From positions 1 through 36,156 of the forward strand of contig CAZVJA010000028.1 of the NCBI GenBank assembly GCA_964626885.1: DNA of 36,156 bases, in the 5' to 3' direction. Shown piece after piece: positions 22,726 to 31,143 of the stretch. Origin of the DNA: CAZVJA01 sp964626885 (lineage in GTDB: Bacteria; Planctomycetota; Planctomycetia; Planctomycetales; Planctomycetaceae). The stretch's first letter is position 1, and every line of letters starts with the position of its first letter. Below the pieces are notes generated by a model that saw only the letters and a list, made by a program, of their open reading frames with translations, was not told where the DNA came from and ran no database searches. A program made the translations under genes and the position numbers.

Positions 22726-24177
22726 TCATACTCTGATTTTTGGTTTTTGAACCACTGCCGCCGTCGGCTTGCCCCGCGACGCCGTGGCGGGTACAGCGGC
22801 TGGCCGCTCTGCCGGCTGTTTTACGGCCTCCCGCATGCGAGCGAGCTTCATTAGTCCTTCGATGGCTTGTGGATAGGCAGATTCCTCGGACGGCGCCTGC
22901 CGCAAAAACGCGTTGATCGGATCACGCATCTGAATCGCGACGTCCACCAGCGGATTGGAGCCATGCTGGTAAGCGCCGATCGAAATCAAGTCCTCCGACT
23001 GCTGATAGGCTGCCAAGAGCTGCTTGATCTGGTTGGACGCAGTGCGGTGCTCGTGGTTGACAAGGTCGTTCATCGAACGGCTGATACTGGCCAGCACATC
23101 AATCGCCGGCCAATGGGCCTGGTGCGCCAGTTTGCGCGAGAGCATGATGTGTCCGTCGAGGATGCCGCGCACCGTATCTGAAATCGGCTCGTTGGCATCG
23201 TCTGCTTCAACTAAGACACTGTAAAATCCGGTAATGCTTCCCCGATCGTTACGACCGCTACGCTCCAGCAGACGGGGTAAAATAGAGAAGACGCTGGGGG
23301 GGTAACCTCGAGTGGCGGGAGGCTCCCCGGCTGCCAACCCAATTTCTCGTTGGGCAAGTGCAAAACGGGTCACGCTGTCCATCATCAACAGCACATCGCG
23401 GCCGGTATCTCGGAAGTATTCGGCCACCGATGTCCCGAGGAAAGCCGCATTCAGACGGACAAGGGCCGACTCGTTGCTCGTCGCTACGATCACTACGCTC
23501 CGGGCTAATCCCTCCGGTCCCAGATCGCGCTCCATGAATTCGCGAACTTCGCGACCTCGTTCGCCGACCAGAATGATGACGTTGACGTCCGCTGAACTCG
23601 AACGGGCCATCTGCCCCAGCAGAGTGCTCTTTCCGACGCCGCTTCCGGAAAAAATCCCCAGACGTTGGCCCTTCCCGCAGGTAAGTAGAGCGTCGATCGC
23701 CCGGACTCCGGTCGCGAGAGGAGCGTCAATTCGCGGCCGATTCAAGGGGGCTGTTGCGATTGCTTGCAGCGGAACGCGATGTGGTCGCGCGGAGGGAGGG
23801 AACCCGTCAATGAATCTCCCTCTCCCATCGATGACGCGACCCAGCAATGATTCGCCGACCCGTACTCCGGGGACCGATTGAACCAACGTCACCTTATTAC
23901 CGCGTCGGATTCCCTCGAGTTCCCCGTAGGACAAGAGCAAGGTGTTTTCCCCCTCGAAGCCGACCACGGCCGCTTCCACGGGGGTCGAATGCTCACGCAG
24001 GATTCGGCAGATGGCGCCGAGCGGGGCGGGAAATCCTTCCACGGAGACGGTCAGGCCGACAATCTTCGTGACGTGCCCGGTCAGGCCGTACGGAAGAATC
24101 TGCTTCAGATGATGTTCGTTAACGAGAGTCGCCGCCGACATGATTTCGAGTTCCCATCCGAGCTTTTGAAATGCCAT
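22726..24177 (-). CDS. fliI: FliI, flagellar export ATPase
   Basis: A 483-residue ATPase homologous to F1-beta. It has an N-terminal beta-barrel (about 30-110), Walker A GSGVGKST (178-185), Walker B DVLLMMDSVTRFA and the type III ATPase signature GLAAGEPPATRGYPPSVFSILPRLLERSG. The C-terminal helical domain is followed by a basic Pro/Ala tail. FliI with FliH and FliJ energises protein export. Start choice is uncertain: ATG 24177 has AGG directly adjacent, while ATG 24141 has GGGA about 10 nt upstream and gives a more usual length. It follows fliH by about 42 bp. Confidence 0.95.
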   Translation of the reverse strand: MAFQKLGWELEIMSAATLVNEHHLKQILPYGLTGHVTKIVGLTVSVEGFPAPLGAICRILREHSTPVEAAVVGFEGENTLLLSYGELEGIRRGNKVTLVQSVPGVRVGESLLGRVIDGRGRFIDGFPPSARPHRVPLQAIATAPLNRPRIDAPLATGVRAIDALLTCGKGQRLGIFSGSGVGKSTLLGQMARSSSADVNVIILVGERGREVREFMERDLGPEGLARSVVIVATSNESALVRLNAAFLGTSVAEYFRDTGRDVLLMMDSVTRFALAQREIGLAAGEPPATRGYPPSVFSILPRLLERSGRNDRGSITGFYSVLVEADDANEPISDTVRGILDGHIMLSRKLAHQAHWPAIDVLASISRSMNDLVNHEHRTASNQIKQLLAAYQQSEDLISIGAYQHGSNPLVDVAIQMRDPINAFLRQAPSEESAYPQAIEGLMKLARMREAVKQPAERPAAVPATASRGKPTAAVVQKPKIRV

Positions 24178-24219
24178 CCTGGTTGTCAGGACATGTTGTT
24201 TTGAAGATCGAACGACGCA

Positions 24220-24921
24220 TTAATCGTCACTGATCAGTTCCGTCGCGATCCGGTCGAGTTGTGATTCAAGCCGCGCGTCGACAATGCCATGTTGCGTTTC
24301 CACGATACATCCTCCGGCAGAGATCGCGTCGTCCGGCACAAGAGTCGCTGCACCACAACTGGCCAGCGCGCGGATGACCTCCTCCGCCCGGTCTCCCAGA
24401 CTCTTCAGATCCTGGGGATTGAGCTTCACGCGAATCTGCGGACTCCCCGAGGCCAATTCGAGCGCCGAGGCGATCATTTCCTTGGCCACCTCGGGATGCT
24501 TGCCTAATTCTTTCCGGAGAATTTTTTCCGCAATCGCGACACTGAGCCGGACCGCGGCTGTTTCCCAGGCGGCAATCCAGCGATCCCGTTCCTGGCGAAG
24601 GGAGTCGGCTCCGGCTTGCATCGCGGTTAACGAAGTCTTGAGCAATTCGCGGGCGGAGCGCTCCGTCAGTTGAGACATTTGCAGCTCCGCCTGATGGATG
24701 CCTTCTTTGCGGCCCGCCGCGAATCCTTCCGCGTGGGCATTTTTTCGTACGCCTGCTGCTTCCGTTTCCGCCGCTGCGAGCATTTCTCGCACCTTTTGCC
24801 GCGCCTGCTCGACGTAATCGTCGCAGCTTTGTCGGATGTCCTCATAATTGAAAGCTACTTTCGAGCCGAGGCCGCGAATGTCCTCCGCCTTCAGCAGTCG
24901 AGTTGTACTGCGTACTTCCAT
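24220..24921 (-). CDS. fliH: FliH, export ATPase regulator
   Basis: A 233-residue FliH. It has a central coiled coil with the family's AEGFAAGRKEGIHQAELQM-type Gly-rich helix and a C-terminal F1-delta-like domain (VAIAEKILRKELGKHPEVAKEMIASAL, IRVKLNPQDL, GGCIVETQHGIVDARLESQLDRI). FliH binds FliI, holds it at the export gate and C ring, and restrains its ATPase. ATG 24921 is preferred over the frame's first start 24 nt upstream because GGGAG lies 7 nt before it. It lies between fliG and fliI in the standard order. Confidence 0.93.
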   Translation of the reverse strand: MEVRSTTRLLKAEDIRGLGSKVAFNYEDIRQSCDDYVEQARQKVREMLAAAETEAAGVRKNAHAEGFAAGRKEGIHQAELQMSQLTERSARELLKTSLTAMQAGADSLRQERDRWIAAWETAAVRLSVAIAEKILRKELGKHPEVAKEMIASALELASGSPQIRVKLNPQDLKSLGDRAEEVIRALASCGAATLVPDDAISAGGCIVETQHGIVDARLESQLDRIATELISDD

Positions 24922-25027
24922 TGTCTTGCTCCCAAAACCGCGCATCGTCGTTCAGCAGTGCATGGCAAGATTCGAGCCACGCGACCAAATTGCCTTAAAC
25001 GACATGACGCGGTTCGCTGTTCGTCGA

Positions 25028-26020
25028 TCAAGTGATGTACTGCTCGGCCTCTCCGTTGTTGATTTCGATTTCGCCGGCATCTTCGAGCCGCCGGATGACG
25101 TCGACGATCTGTGACTGCATCCCCTCGACGTCGCTGATTTTGACCGAGCCGAGGTATTGCATTTCCTCTTTGAGCAGATCCGCGGCGCGCTGCGACAGGT
25201 TTCCGAGGATCTTTTGCTTGATTTCCTCCGACGCCCCCTTGAGTGCGAGCGCCCACTGGCCGTTCTCGACCTCTTTGAGGACCGATTGAATCGCTTTGTC
25301 GTCGAGTTTCATGATGTCGTCGAACACGAACATTAAACGCTTGATTTCGTCGACGAGTTCCGCGTCTTCCTGCTCGAGATTTTCGAGGATCCCCTTGTTC
25401 GTCATGCGATCGGTGACGTTCAGAATCTGGGCGACCATCGGGACTCCGCCCGCTTTCTCCATCTGCTGATTGAATGTTGATGTCAAACGTGTCTGTAATC
25501 CGGCTTCAACGTCGCGAATCACTTCCGGGCTGGTCTGTTCCATGTTCGCAACCCGGCGGATCACCTCGAGTTGTTTGTTCGAGGGGAGCCCGCTCAGCAC
25601 CTCGGCTGCCAGATTCGCGGGCAGATGCGACATGATGAGTGCGATGGTTTGGGGGTGTTCCTCCGTAATAAATGTCAGCAGGTTATCGGCACTCGTTTTG
25701 TGCAGGAAACCGAACGGCACCGAACTCATTGAGTTTTTGACGTTCGCCAGGATTTCACCGGCTCCTTCCTGCCCCAGAGACTGCCGGAGCAGATCGTTGG
25801 CAAAATCCATGCCTCCGCGTTCAATGAAGCCGCGGTCTTTCGCATTCTGCTTGAACTCGCGGATGACCGACTCCTGCTGATCCTTGGAGACATCGTCCAG
25901 CCTGGCGATCTCGAGCGTCACCGCTTCCACCATCGGACGCGGCAATTGACTCAGCACCTCGGCCGCCAGGGGCTTTTCCAGGCTCAACAATAAAACTGCC
26001 GCTTTGCGAACGTTATCCAT
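25028..26020 (-). CDS. fliG: FliG, motor switch protein
   Basis: A 330-residue FliG. It has an N-terminal domain beginning VRKAAVLLLSLEKPLAAEVLSQLP, a middle EHPQTIALIMSHL armadillo motif with LSGLPSNKQLEVIRRVANMEQTSPEVI, and a C-terminal torque domain (DIMKLDDKAIQSVLKEVENGQWALALKGASEEIKQKILGNLSQRAADLLKEEM) with the charged residues that face the stator. FliG links the FliF ring to the C ring and transmits torque. ATG 26020 is used because GGAG is 8 nt upstream; an in-frame GTG at 26029 would abut that site. A 150-bp spacer separates it from fliF. Confidence 0.96.
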   Translation of the reverse strand: MDNVRKAAVLLLSLEKPLAAEVLSQLPRPMVEAVTLEIARLDDVSKDQQESVIREFKQNAKDRGFIERGGMDFANDLLRQSLGQEGAGEILANVKNSMSSVPFGFLHKTSADNLLTFITEEHPQTIALIMSHLPANLAAEVLSGLPSNKQLEVIRRVANMEQTSPEVIRDVEAGLQTRLTSTFNQQMEKAGGVPMVAQILNVTDRMTNKGILENLEQEDAELVDEIKRLMFVFDDIMKLDDKAIQSVLKEVENGQWALALKGASEEIKQKILGNLSQRAADLLKEEMQYLGSVKISDVEGMQSQIVDVIRRLEDAGEIEINNGEAEQYIT

Positions 26021-26183
26021 CGCGTTCACTCCGACACGGACGTCGTCTGGGGGTTAGGACTCAGGGATACTTGATGCGAAATGCAAATTCGTCCAGGCTT
26101 CAGGTGATCAGGCTTCGGGCTTCAGGAACAGCCGTCTTCCTTCTTCTCCTGCTTCTTCTTCTGACTTCAACTCTCGCAATTGA

Positions 26184-27821
26184 TTACTTCACCGTCTGCA
26201 GCCACTTACTGAGCACCGCTGCCGCGGCTTCGGGATTGTCGCGCACCATGTCTTGCAACAGGTCTCGTTCCGTCGGGTCATCAGATTCTTCGACTTCGAC
26301 AACTTTCTCCCTCGGAGCTTTAGCGGCTCCAGCGGCAGGCGCCGGCGAAGGGGATCCGCCGAGTACCATGCCGGTCGTTGCGGGGAGAGCCGGCTCTTCG
26401 GGGGCTCCCTTGGGCAAGCTCTTCCGCAAGGTCATCAAGGCCCAGAGAGCAAATAACGTCAGTCCGATCGTGCCGCCCCATTCGTTCGCCAATGAAGTAA
26501 CGGTATCGATCGTTGACGTTTCGACCTTCGGAACCTCGGGCTCGACGGAGACAAACTTGTTGACGCTGATCTGCTCCGGTTTGCCGTTGGGGATGGCCGC
26601 GGCCGCCACCGCCTTGACTGCCGTTTCCGTTTCCTGCTGAAGTTGCTCGACCGTCTTCGTTGGGGCGGGATTTCCACTCGCTTCGGCCTTCGCTTTCGCC
26701 TGCTCGAGCGCCTTGACGTAATACTCTTCCGGAATCGCCACCGCCACGGTGATCTGCTTCGGAAATGCCGCGATCAACTCCGTCTGTGTCGTCGTTGAAG
26801 ATGTTTCATTCAGCACCGTGTTGTTCGTATCGGTGGCTTCACGTGATTTTTGATTCGTTGCGGTGGTTTCCAGGCTTCGCGGAGCATTGGAACCGACACC
26901 CGGCTCTGCTCTCACCGGGGCCTGATAAGCGGTCTCATTTCGCGTCTGCTCCTGCTGATATTTGAGGACCGATTTTTTAGGGTCGAAATTGACGTTCGTC
27001 TCGATCGATCGCTTGAGATTCTCGACATCCACGCCGACCGTGACATGGACTCCAGGAATGTAGGTGAGCGACGAGAGGATCTTGTCCTCGTACATCCGGG
27101 TATGCTCACGAATCCAGGCGATCAGGCCGCTGTCGTACGGATCTCCTTCCTTGTCTCCCGTATAAGCCTGATAGGTCACCATATCGAATACGGTTACGTC
27201 GGTCGGGCTGAGGTCCGAGACCATTCCCGCCACCGCCGCGCGAATCGAGCGGACCTGCGACTGCGTCAGTTCTCGCCCCGCCTTCGGCTTCACGTTGACC
27301 GTGGCGGTGACGCGCGGCCCCCGGCCAAAACGGGCGCGACGCGGAGTCACCGGAGTCCAGATGACGTTCGCGTCCTCGAAGTCGGGGCCGGCCAGCAGCA
27401 TTCGTCGGAGGGTTTTCGCGAGCGCTGCGTCTTTCAACGCCTGCAATTGGTCCGGCGTGCTGAAGACCGTCGACTTCTCGAGCTTCGTTTCCAACTCCTC
27501 CGCCCAGTTGGAAGGGAGGCTGCCGCTTTGCAACAACGCGTTGTTGTACTTCTCGACTTCACCGCGCGGCGCGAGGATTTGTCGTCCCTCGCTGCGGAAC
27601 TGCGTCAAACCGGCTTCCTTGAGCGATTGCTCGGCGTTCCGTTGTTCGTCCGGAGAAAAGACTTTGCCGTAAGACAGTGCGACATACGACGACGTCGACC
27701 CGTTCCAGAGCATCACCAAGAAGGCCGCCGGAATCGCCAGCGTGACAACGGCGAGCGTCAGCTTCTGGCTGGGGGTCATGGCCTTAAACAAGTTCGCCAA
27801 TTGCTCGAATGTTCGCTGCAC
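26184..27821 (-). CDS. fliF: FliF, MS-ring protein
   Basis: A 545-residue MS-ring protein. It has an N-terminal transmembrane helix (LTLAVVTLAIPAAFLVMLW), ring-building motifs (YVALSYGKVFSPDEQRNAEQSLKEAG, ALKDAALAKTLRRMLLAGPDFEDANVIW), a second helix near the end (IGLTLFALWALMTL) and a C-terminal FliG-binding tail (DLLQDMVRDNPEAAAAVLSKWLQ). The central region has a Thr/Asn-rich periplasmic loop. FliF is the first basal-body structure assembled and the base for FliG. The start is GTG at 27821 with a weak GGAA site. It lies between fliE and fliG. Confidence 0.95.
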   Translation of the reverse strand: MQRTFEQLANLFKAMTPSQKLTLAVVTLAIPAAFLVMLWNGSTSSYVALSYGKVFSPDEQRNAEQSLKEAGLTQFRSEGRQILAPRGEVEKYNNALLQSGSLPSNWAEELETKLEKSTVFSTPDQLQALKDAALAKTLRRMLLAGPDFEDANVIWTPVTPRRARFGRGPRVTATVNVKPKAGRELTQSQVRSIRAAVAGMVSDLSPTDVTVFDMVTYQAYTGDKEGDPYDSGLIAWIREHTRMYEDKILSSLTYIPGVHVTVGVDVENLKRSIETNVNFDPKKSVLKYQQEQTRNETAYQAPVRAEPGVGSNAPRSLETTATNQKSREATDTNNTVLNETSSTTTQTELIAAFPKQITVAVAIPEEYYVKALEQAKAKAEASGNPAPTKTVEQLQQETETAVKAVAAAAIPNGKPEQISVNKFVSVEPEVPKVETSTIDTVTSLANEWGGTIGLTLFALWALMTLRKSLPKGAPEEPALPATTGMVLGGSPSPAPAAGAAKAPREKVVEVEESDDPTERDLLQDMVRDNPEAAAAVLSKWLQTVK

Positions 27822-27906
27822 GTTCGGGGTTCCGATCTACAAGATTGTTTGCTAGAAATTGCCTCGGTTCTCAAGTCGTCATGGCCCACGAGTCGGCCCG
27901 GGTTGT

Positions 27907-28212
27907 TTACATCCGCAATTGCTGGATTTCCTGGTACGCATCCATCAGCTTGTTGCGAATTTGCAGCATCAAGCGCATCGCCATGTCGGCCTTCTTCACG
28001 GCCGTGACCACCTCTACCTGCGTGATGTCACCTCCCGTCAGTCCGGTTTCGATCGCGGACTGCGCGGAAAGCTGCATGTTGTTCGTCTGGGCAATGGAAT
28101 CGAGCAGCAGATTTTGAAAATTCGCGCTGTCCGCTTTAGCCGCTCCAGCCGGCTTCTCGCTTGACGGAATCGGGATGTGTGGTGTGCCCACCGATCCAAT
28201 GGAATTCGCCAT
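27907..28212 (-). CDS. fliE: FliE, basal-body adaptor
   Basis: A 101-residue FliE. The conserved part is FQNLLLDSIAQTNNMQLSAQSAIETGLTGGDITQVEVVTAVKKADMAMRLMLQIRNKLMDAYQEIQQLRM, covering the two helices that join the MS ring to the rod. Length is normal. It follows flgC by about 86 bp and precedes fliF by about 85 bp, the usual flgB-flgC-fliE-fliF order. Confidence 0.95.
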   Translation of the reverse strand: MANSIGSVGTPHIPIPSSEKPAGAAKADSANFQNLLLDSIAQTNNMQLSAQSAIETGLTGGDITQVEVVTAVKKADMAMRLMLQIRNKLMDAYQEIQQLRM

Positions 28213-28298
28213 CGGGTCTCTTCCTTCTGGATTACTTGTGTACGCGTGTCATTGTCCGGTTGGTTCGTCTCTGAGAGCTGATCGGTGATAGCTTTCTT

Positions 28299-28712
28299 TT
28301 ACGACAGGATTCTGAGTGTCATGTTGGCCATCTGCTTGGTCATTTCGAGGGTCGCAAGGTTGGCTTCGTAAGCGCGGCTTGCTTCGAGCGCGTTCACGAA
28401 TTCGGTCACGACGTTGATGTTCGGGAATGAGACGTATCCGTCCTTGTCGGCATCCGGGTGCCCCGGCTGGTGAACTCGCCGCGCGGGCGATTCGGAATCG
28501 ATTTCGACGTGGTATTTGACTCCCACCGGCTCGTTTTTGATCTTGCCGTTCTCGTCGTCGGCGCTGAATGTCACCAGTCTCCGCTGGAACGGGCCCGGCG
28601 TTCCGTCCGCATTGCGGGTAGTGTTGACGTTCGCGATGTTCCCCGCGATGGTGTTCATCCGATGCCGTTGCGCGATCAACCCGCTGGTACTGATGTCGAT
28701 GGATCGCAACAT
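28299..28712 (-). CDS. flgC: FlgC, proximal rod protein
   Basis: A 137-residue FlgC beginning MLRSIDISTSGLIAQRHRMNTIAGNIANVNTTR, the rod-protein signature. It ends with the C-terminal helix VTEFVNALEASRAYEANLATLEMTKQMANMTLRIL. AAGGA lies about 5 nt before the ATG. FlgC polymerises with FlgB in the proximal rod after export through the gate encoded downstream. Confidence 0.96.
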   Translation of the reverse strand: MLRSIDISTSGLIAQRHRMNTIAGNIANVNTTRNADGTPGPFQRRLVTFSADDENGKIKNEPVGVKYHVEIDSESPARRVHQPGHPDADKDGYVSFPNINVVTEFVNALEASRAYEANLATLEMTKQMANMTLRILS

Positions 28713-28785
28713 GGGATTCCTTTCTCGTACTCTCGCGAAACGGTGCTTCGTTGGGCGGGATGTTCACAACCCCGTGTCATTTGAT

Positions 28786-29253
28786 TTATGCGCGTTCCTG
28801 AATCACGGCCTGCAGCATGTTCATTTGTGCCTGCATCAGTTCGACGGCGAAATTCTGCATCATGTTGTTCTTGGTCATCTCCATGAATTCCGATTCGATG
28901 CTTCGATTGTTCGCGTCCTGGAAGGTCAGGTTGCGTGGAGAAGCATCGGAGGCCTGAAAGAGTTCTTCCGGAAACAGCTGTTCAATCGTTGCCGGCGCTG
29001 AACGTGAATTCGACGCCGGGCCGGAGAGCGGATTCGCAGCGACACCGGCCGCGGGAGATGACGAGTTGTGCATTCTCTCCACGGCGGCCCGTAATGCATC
29101 CTGGAACTTTTGAACCGGCAGATCGCGGGTTTTGTAATTCGGCGTGTCGACATTCGCGATGTTGCCGGCGATCACGTCATGCCGACGTTCGCCAAAGACG
29201 GCGACTTTCTCCAGCAGAGGAATCGCCGACGATTCGAAGAGGGGTTGCATCAT
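28786..29253 (-). CDS. flgB: FlgB, proximal rod protein
   Basis: A 155-residue FlgB with the rod motif RRHDVIAGNIANVDTPNYKTRDLPVQKFQDAL and a C-terminal helix (EFMEMTKNNMMQNFAVELMQAQMNMLQAVIQER). ATG 29253 is chosen because GGAA is 6 nt upstream; a TTG four codons earlier is possible. It lies about 62 bp after the degenerate sigma-54-activator gene and starts the structural part of the cluster. Confidence 0.95.
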   Translation of the reverse strand: MMQPLFESSAIPLLEKVAVFGERRHDVIAGNIANVDTPNYKTRDLPVQKFQDALRAAVERMHNSSSPAAGVAANPLSGPASNSRSAPATIEQLFPEELFQASDASPRNLTFQDANNRSIESEFMEMTKNNMMQNFAVELMQAQMNMLQAVIQERA

Positions 29254-29315
29254 GGGACGTTCCAAAAAATCGCGGTGCGAAAATAGATGATTTGCGGAAT
29301 GGCTCCGTTCCGAAC

Positions 29316-30470
29316 TCAGGCGGCGCGCAACTGCGTCTCTTGCAGTTTGGAACTCGGGCCGCCTCGGGGAGGGTAACCGTATTCGCGCAATTTCCCGGAA
29401 AGTGTGCGCAAGCCAATCTGCAACGTCTTGGCGGTTCGCTCTCGGTTCCCTTCACATCGCGCGAACGTGGTTTCAATCAGTTTTCGTTCCATCTCGCGAA
29501 GCGATAGCCCAGGGGTATTTTCCGCTCCGGGTTCCAACGGACTGCCGATCCAGGGACGAACCACGTCCGCGGTCATCAATTCTCCAGGACCGGCGAGGCA
29601 GGCCCTCTCGATGACGTTGCACAGTTCGGCCAGGTTGCCGGGCCAGTTGTATGCGTGCAGCAGCTTGAGCGCGTCGATTGTAAGCCGTTTGGCGGGTTTG
29701 CCCTCGGCGACGGCGATTCGAGTAAGGAAATGCTCGACGAGCAATGCGATATCCGAGACTCGTTCACGCAAGGAAGGGACGGAAAGTCTGCACTCGGAGA
29801 TTTTGTCGCGTAAGTCGGCACGGAAACGTTGCGCTGAGACCAGTTGATCGAGATTTGCATGCGAAGCTGTTATGACTCGCATGTCTGTCGAACGCGTGAG
29901 GGGCGCCGTCGCTGCTTCCAGACGCTGTTGGCGAATCAGGGCAGCGAGCTTCTTTTGGAGGGGGAGGGGCATCGCGTCAATATTTTTGATGAACAGCGTT
30001 CCTCCGCGTGCTAATCCGAACCGGGTGGATGTCTGGCCGAATGGAAGGTCATGGTGCATCGAGGCCGGATGGTCCGCGAGGGACAGTTCCCACGCCAGGC
30101 GTTCGGCAGTCAGGAGATTACAATCGATCTTGATGAACGGCCGATGAGAGCGCTTGCCACAGGCGTGAATCGCGTGGGCCGCCGTCTCGAGCCCACATCC
30201 CGATTCCCCTTGGATCAACATCGGAAAGTCATCGTCGGTCACGGCGATCTCTTCCCGCAATCGCACCACGGCGGGGCTTTGGCCGATGATGTCCCGAAGT
30301 GCTCGGCTGGAAAGTTGTGATCTCAAGCGACGATTCTCTTCCCGCAACTGGTCCAAAGTGACGGTCGGCTCAACCAGAGTCGGAGACGCGGGGGACGATT
30401 CACCGAGGCAAGTTTCCGCGTCAATAAAATCGTTCTCGGAGCCACTGAAGACAGTGAGTTTGTGTGTCAT
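29316..30470 (-). CDS. Degenerate sigma-54 activator homologue
   Basis: A 384-residue protein with the layout of a flagellar sigma-54-dependent activator: a short N-terminus with a coiled coil (REENRRLRSQL), an AAA+ domain (about 62-300) and a C-terminal Fis-type HTH (ERTAKTLQIGLRTLSGKLREYG). Conserved parts are IIGQSPAVVRLREEI, FRADLRDKI, LRERVSDIALLVEHFL and YNWPGNLAEL. Walker A reads GESGCGLE, with L94 for lysine. Walker B reads GTLFIKNI, with K162-N163 for Asp-Glu. The GAFTGA loop is not recognisable, being replaced by a segment around ASMHHDLPFGQ. It should not hydrolyse ATP or remodel sigma-54. It may be a DNA-binding modulator or partner of a competent activator. It lies directly in front of flgB. 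Confidence 0.85.
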   Translation of the reverse strand: MTHKLTVFSGSENDFIDAETCLGESSPASPTLVEPTVTLDQLREENRRLRSQLSSRALRDIIGQSPAVVRLREEIAVTDDDFPMLIQGESGCGLETAAHAIHACGKRSHRPFIKIDCNLLTAERLAWELSLADHPASMHHDLPFGQTSTRFGLARGGTLFIKNIDAMPLPLQKKLAALIRQQRLEAATAPLTRSTDMRVITASHANLDQLVSAQRFRADLRDKISECRLSVPSLRERVSDIALLVEHFLTRIAVAEGKPAKRLTIDALKLLHAYNWPGNLAELCNVIERACLAGPGELMTADVVRPWIGSPLEPGAENTPGLSLREMERKLIETTFARCEGNRERTAKTLQIGLRTLSGKLREYGYPPRGGPSSKLQETQLRAA

Positions 30471-30645
30471 GAAATCGCCTTGGAATGGATGGTCTGCGAA
30501 AGTGAGGTGTGAGATGAAAGCGGAAGGGAAAGAAGTGGAGTGGCGGAGGGATTGGAACAGGCGAGGTAAAGCGAGTGATGGAAGAGGTGGGAATCAGTTT
30601 GAGGTAGATTTGTGGATTGAAGTATGAGTGAAGAAATCTAACGGG
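30471..30645. other. Purine-rich spacer upstream of sigma-54-activator-like gene
   Basis: The plus strand from about 30495 to 30605 is strongly purine-biased (repeated GAAAG, GGAGG, GAAGA), so the minus-strand transcript would be pyrimidine-rich. No promoter is clear. Confidence 0.35.
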
Positions 30646-31098
30646 TTATTGGCCGAGGTTGAGGTGTCGATGCGTTGAGGGGGCAAGGCTGTCGCGGTAG
30701 GCCTCGTTAACAGCCGTGCCTTGCGATACGGTTTGAAGTTCTTTTCGCGTGTCGTCCCGGCGTTTCGCCAGATGGTCCGTGCTTTGTTGTTCTTCCTGAA
30801 GCAGTTCCGCGAGGATGACTTCCGTTTCGGCGAGGACATGCTCGCAGTCGTCGCGCCATTCGGGATCACCAGTCTCTTTTTGCGCTCCCCAGAGGCTGCG
30901 TAAATCGGGATATTGCTTGTTCAACTCTTCCAGCCGGCCCAGCAGGCGCTGTTTTTGTCCCAGAACGGTCAGCAGTTGCGAGAATTCGCTGGAGTCGATC
31001 AGTCCGCGTTGCCTGCGCGAAAGATCGAGCAGACTGCGGAAGTGCTGCCGTTTCTTCTTCATCACATCCAGAATTCCGGCGGCATCGAGGGTCGGCAT
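30646..31098 (-). CDS. FlgN-like flagellar export chaperone
   Basis: A 150-residue, helical protein with the pattern of FlgN-type chaperones. A first long helix (AAGILDVMKKKRQHFRSLLDLSRRQRGLI) is followed by LLTVLGQKQRLLGRLEELNKQYPDLRSLW and another helix (VLAETEVILAELLQEEQQSTDHLAKRRDDTRKEL). FlgN binds the hook-filament junction proteins FlgK and FlgL and keeps them unfolded for export; neither partner is in the window. The assignment rests on helix pattern, length and position in the flagellar cluster, without a strict motif. The TPR gene lies 45 bp upstream on the same strand. Confidence 0.65.
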   Translation of the reverse strand: MPTLDAAGILDVMKKKRQHFRSLLDLSRRQRGLIDSSEFSQLLTVLGQKQRLLGRLEELNKQYPDLRSLWGAQKETGDPEWRDDCEHVLAETEVILAELLQEEQQSTDHLAKRRDDTRKELQTVSQGTAVNEAYRDSLAPSTHRHLNLGQ

Positions 31099-31143
31099 AT
31101 GTGCGTTCCGTGAATGATTGTCGGAGTTTGTCGTGGCTTTTGG

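Noticed and set aside
26850..28007. Plus-strand frame of 385 codons
   Set aside because: Antisense to fliF, which has full family signatures; high Arg content is typical of a GC-rich shadow.
29254..29315. Sigma-54 promoter (GG-N10-GC) upstream of flgB
   Set aside because: The nearest candidate has a 9-nt spacing and poor flanking match, so it does not meet the strict spacing of this promoter class.
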